Below, piece after piece: positions 4,932-5,820 of a stretch of DNA of 5,820 nucleotides. The stretch's first letter is position 1; every line of letters starts with the position of its first letter. Under the pieces are notes generated by a model. That model searched no databases. It was given only the letters and a program-made list of their open reading frames with translations, and was not told the origin of the DNA. The position numbers and the translations under genes are program-made. Source of the stretch: Chloroflexota bacterium (GTDB lineage Bacteria > Chloroflexota > Limnocylindria > Limnocylindrales > CSP1-4); the NCBI GenBank assembly GCA_027457005.1, contig DAIDTV010000105.1:1-5820 (forward strand), read 5' to 3'.

Positions 4932-5820
4932 GCGGCCGCGAGCCGCTGTTCACTCGCAGCCCGGCCAACCCAATCCTGTCGGCGGCCGACGTGCCGTATC
5001 CCGCCAACGCCGTGTTCAACCCCGGCGCCGCCCGGGTCGACGGGGAGGCGCTGCTGCTGGTCCGCGTGGAGGACATGCGCGGAATCTCGCAGCTCCACGT
5101 AGCCCGCAGCGCGGACGGCGTGACCGGCTGGCGGTTCGACGCGGCACCGCTCCTCCGGTCGGAGCCGGACCGGGCGCCCGAGGAAGTCTGGGGGTGCGAG
5201 GACCCCCGCCTCACCTGGCTCGCCGCCGAGGAGACGTGGACCATCGCCTACACGGCGTACAGCAGCCGGGGTCCCCTGGTGGCCCTCGCCACCACCCGCG
5301 ATTTCCGCGAGGTCGACCGGATCGGACCCGTCATGACGCCCGAGGACAAGGACGCGGCGCTCTTTCCGCGCCGCATCGGCGGCCGCTGGGCCATGATCCA
5401 TCGCCCCTCGCCGGTCCGCGGCGGAGCGCACATGTGGCTCTCGTTCTCGCCGGACCTGCGCCACTGGGCCGACCATCGCCTGCTCCTCGAGGCCCGGGAC
5501 GGGGCGTGGTGGGACGCCGGGAAGATCGGGCTCGGACCGCCCCCGATCGAGACGGCGGAGGGCTGGCTGATCCTCTACCACGGCGTCCACGCGACGGCTG
5601 CCGGACCGATCTACCGGATGGGGCTCGCGCTGCTCGACCTGGACGATCCGACGGTGGTCCTGCGGCGCAGCGATGAGTGGGTCTTCGGGCCCCAGGCGCC
5701 GTACGAGCGCTCGGGAGACGTGCCGCAGGTCGTGTTCCCTTCTGGTGCGCTGGTCGATCCCGCCGCCGACCGGCTGGACCTCTACTACGGCGCCGCGGAC
5801 ACGGTCGTAGGCCTGGCCAC
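4928..5820 (+). CDS. GH130 family protein, mannoside phosphorylase-like (cut by right edge)
   Basis: The frame is open from GTG 4928 to the window end (297 full codons). The GTG overlaps the preceding TGA as GTGA, with GAGGG 8 bases upstream; GTG 4925 is an alternative. GH130 enzymes are five-bladed beta-propellers that cleave beta-mannosides, many by phosphorolysis giving mannose 1-phosphate. Family motifs in order: FNPGAARVDGE (30-40), LLLVRVEDMRG (42-52), GCEDPRLTWL (89-98) with D92 as likely general acid, KDAALFPRRIGGRWAMIHRP (141-160), WWDAGKIGLGPPPIET (194-209), GWLILYHGV (212-220), YRMGLALLDLDDP (229-241) and DVPQVVFPSGALVD (264-277). Arg159, Lys199 and His218 lie where phosphorolytic members bind phosphate, so phosphorolysis is more likely than hydrolysis; this comes from family knowledge and was not aligned here. 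The related GT108 mannosyltransferases are an alternative. The protein is nearly complete, as the family is usually about 300-400 residues. It is probably cytoplasmic. Confidence 0.9.
   Translation, partial: MSGREPLFTRSPANPILSAADVPYPANAVFNPGAARVDGEALLLVRVEDMRGISQLHVARSADGVTGWRFDAAPLLRSEPDRAPEEVWGCEDPRLTWLAAEETWTIAYTAYSSRGPLVALATTRDFREVDRIGPVMTPEDKDAALFPRRIGGRWAMIHRPSPVRGGAHMWLSFSPDLRHWADHRLLLEARDGAWWDAGKIGLGPPPIETAEGWLILYHGVHATAAGPIYRMGLALLDLDDPTVVLRRSDEWVFGPQAPYERSGDVPQVVFPSGALVDPAADRLDLYYGAADTVVGLA

Overview
The window is very GC-rich and densely packed with genes. Several genes start at GTG or TTG, the overlaps between genes are only a few bases long, and an F420-type luciferase-like enzyme is present. 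Together these suggest a high-GC bacterium of the Actinomycetota or Chloroflexota kind, possibly from an environmental or metagenomic assembly. This is inferred from composition and gene content; no rRNA or other taxonomic marker is in the window.

Layout. Bases 1-764 (minus strand) hold the N-terminal 254 residues of a multi-pass membrane protein. After its membrane part it enters what looks like the extracytoplasmic start of an alpha/beta-hydrolase; the catalytic part lies beyond the left edge. A divergent gap (765-934) holds a perfect 14-bp palindrome inside an 8-bp inverted repeat. A luciferase-like (LLM, F420-type) oxidoreductase follows at 935-1852 (plus). Its start codon sits in a small tandem duplication, with a -10-like hexamer placed as expected for a leaderless transcript. 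Next comes a small cold-shock-domain protein (2026-2229), with a plausible sigma-70 promoter and a roughly 95-base leader, and a strong 10-bp hairpin just after its stop.

From 2528 to the right edge, three tightly overlapping plus-strand genes form an apparent operon: a GT4-type glycosyltransferase (TTG start, very good ribosome binding site), a protein with features of an (alpha/alpha)6-barrel carbohydrate enzyme, and a GH130 protein (mannoside phosphorylase/hydrolase family) cut by the window end. The 8-base and 4-base overlaps imply translational coupling. The likely theme is synthesis or turnover of a mannose-containing oligosaccharide: one enzyme builds a glycoside, one binds or trims a sugar chain, and one cleaves a mannoside, possibly releasing mannose 1-phosphate. 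The actual glycan is not known from the sequence.

The operon is the most interesting part of the window. No RNA genes, insertion sequences, CRISPR arrays or phage genes were seen.
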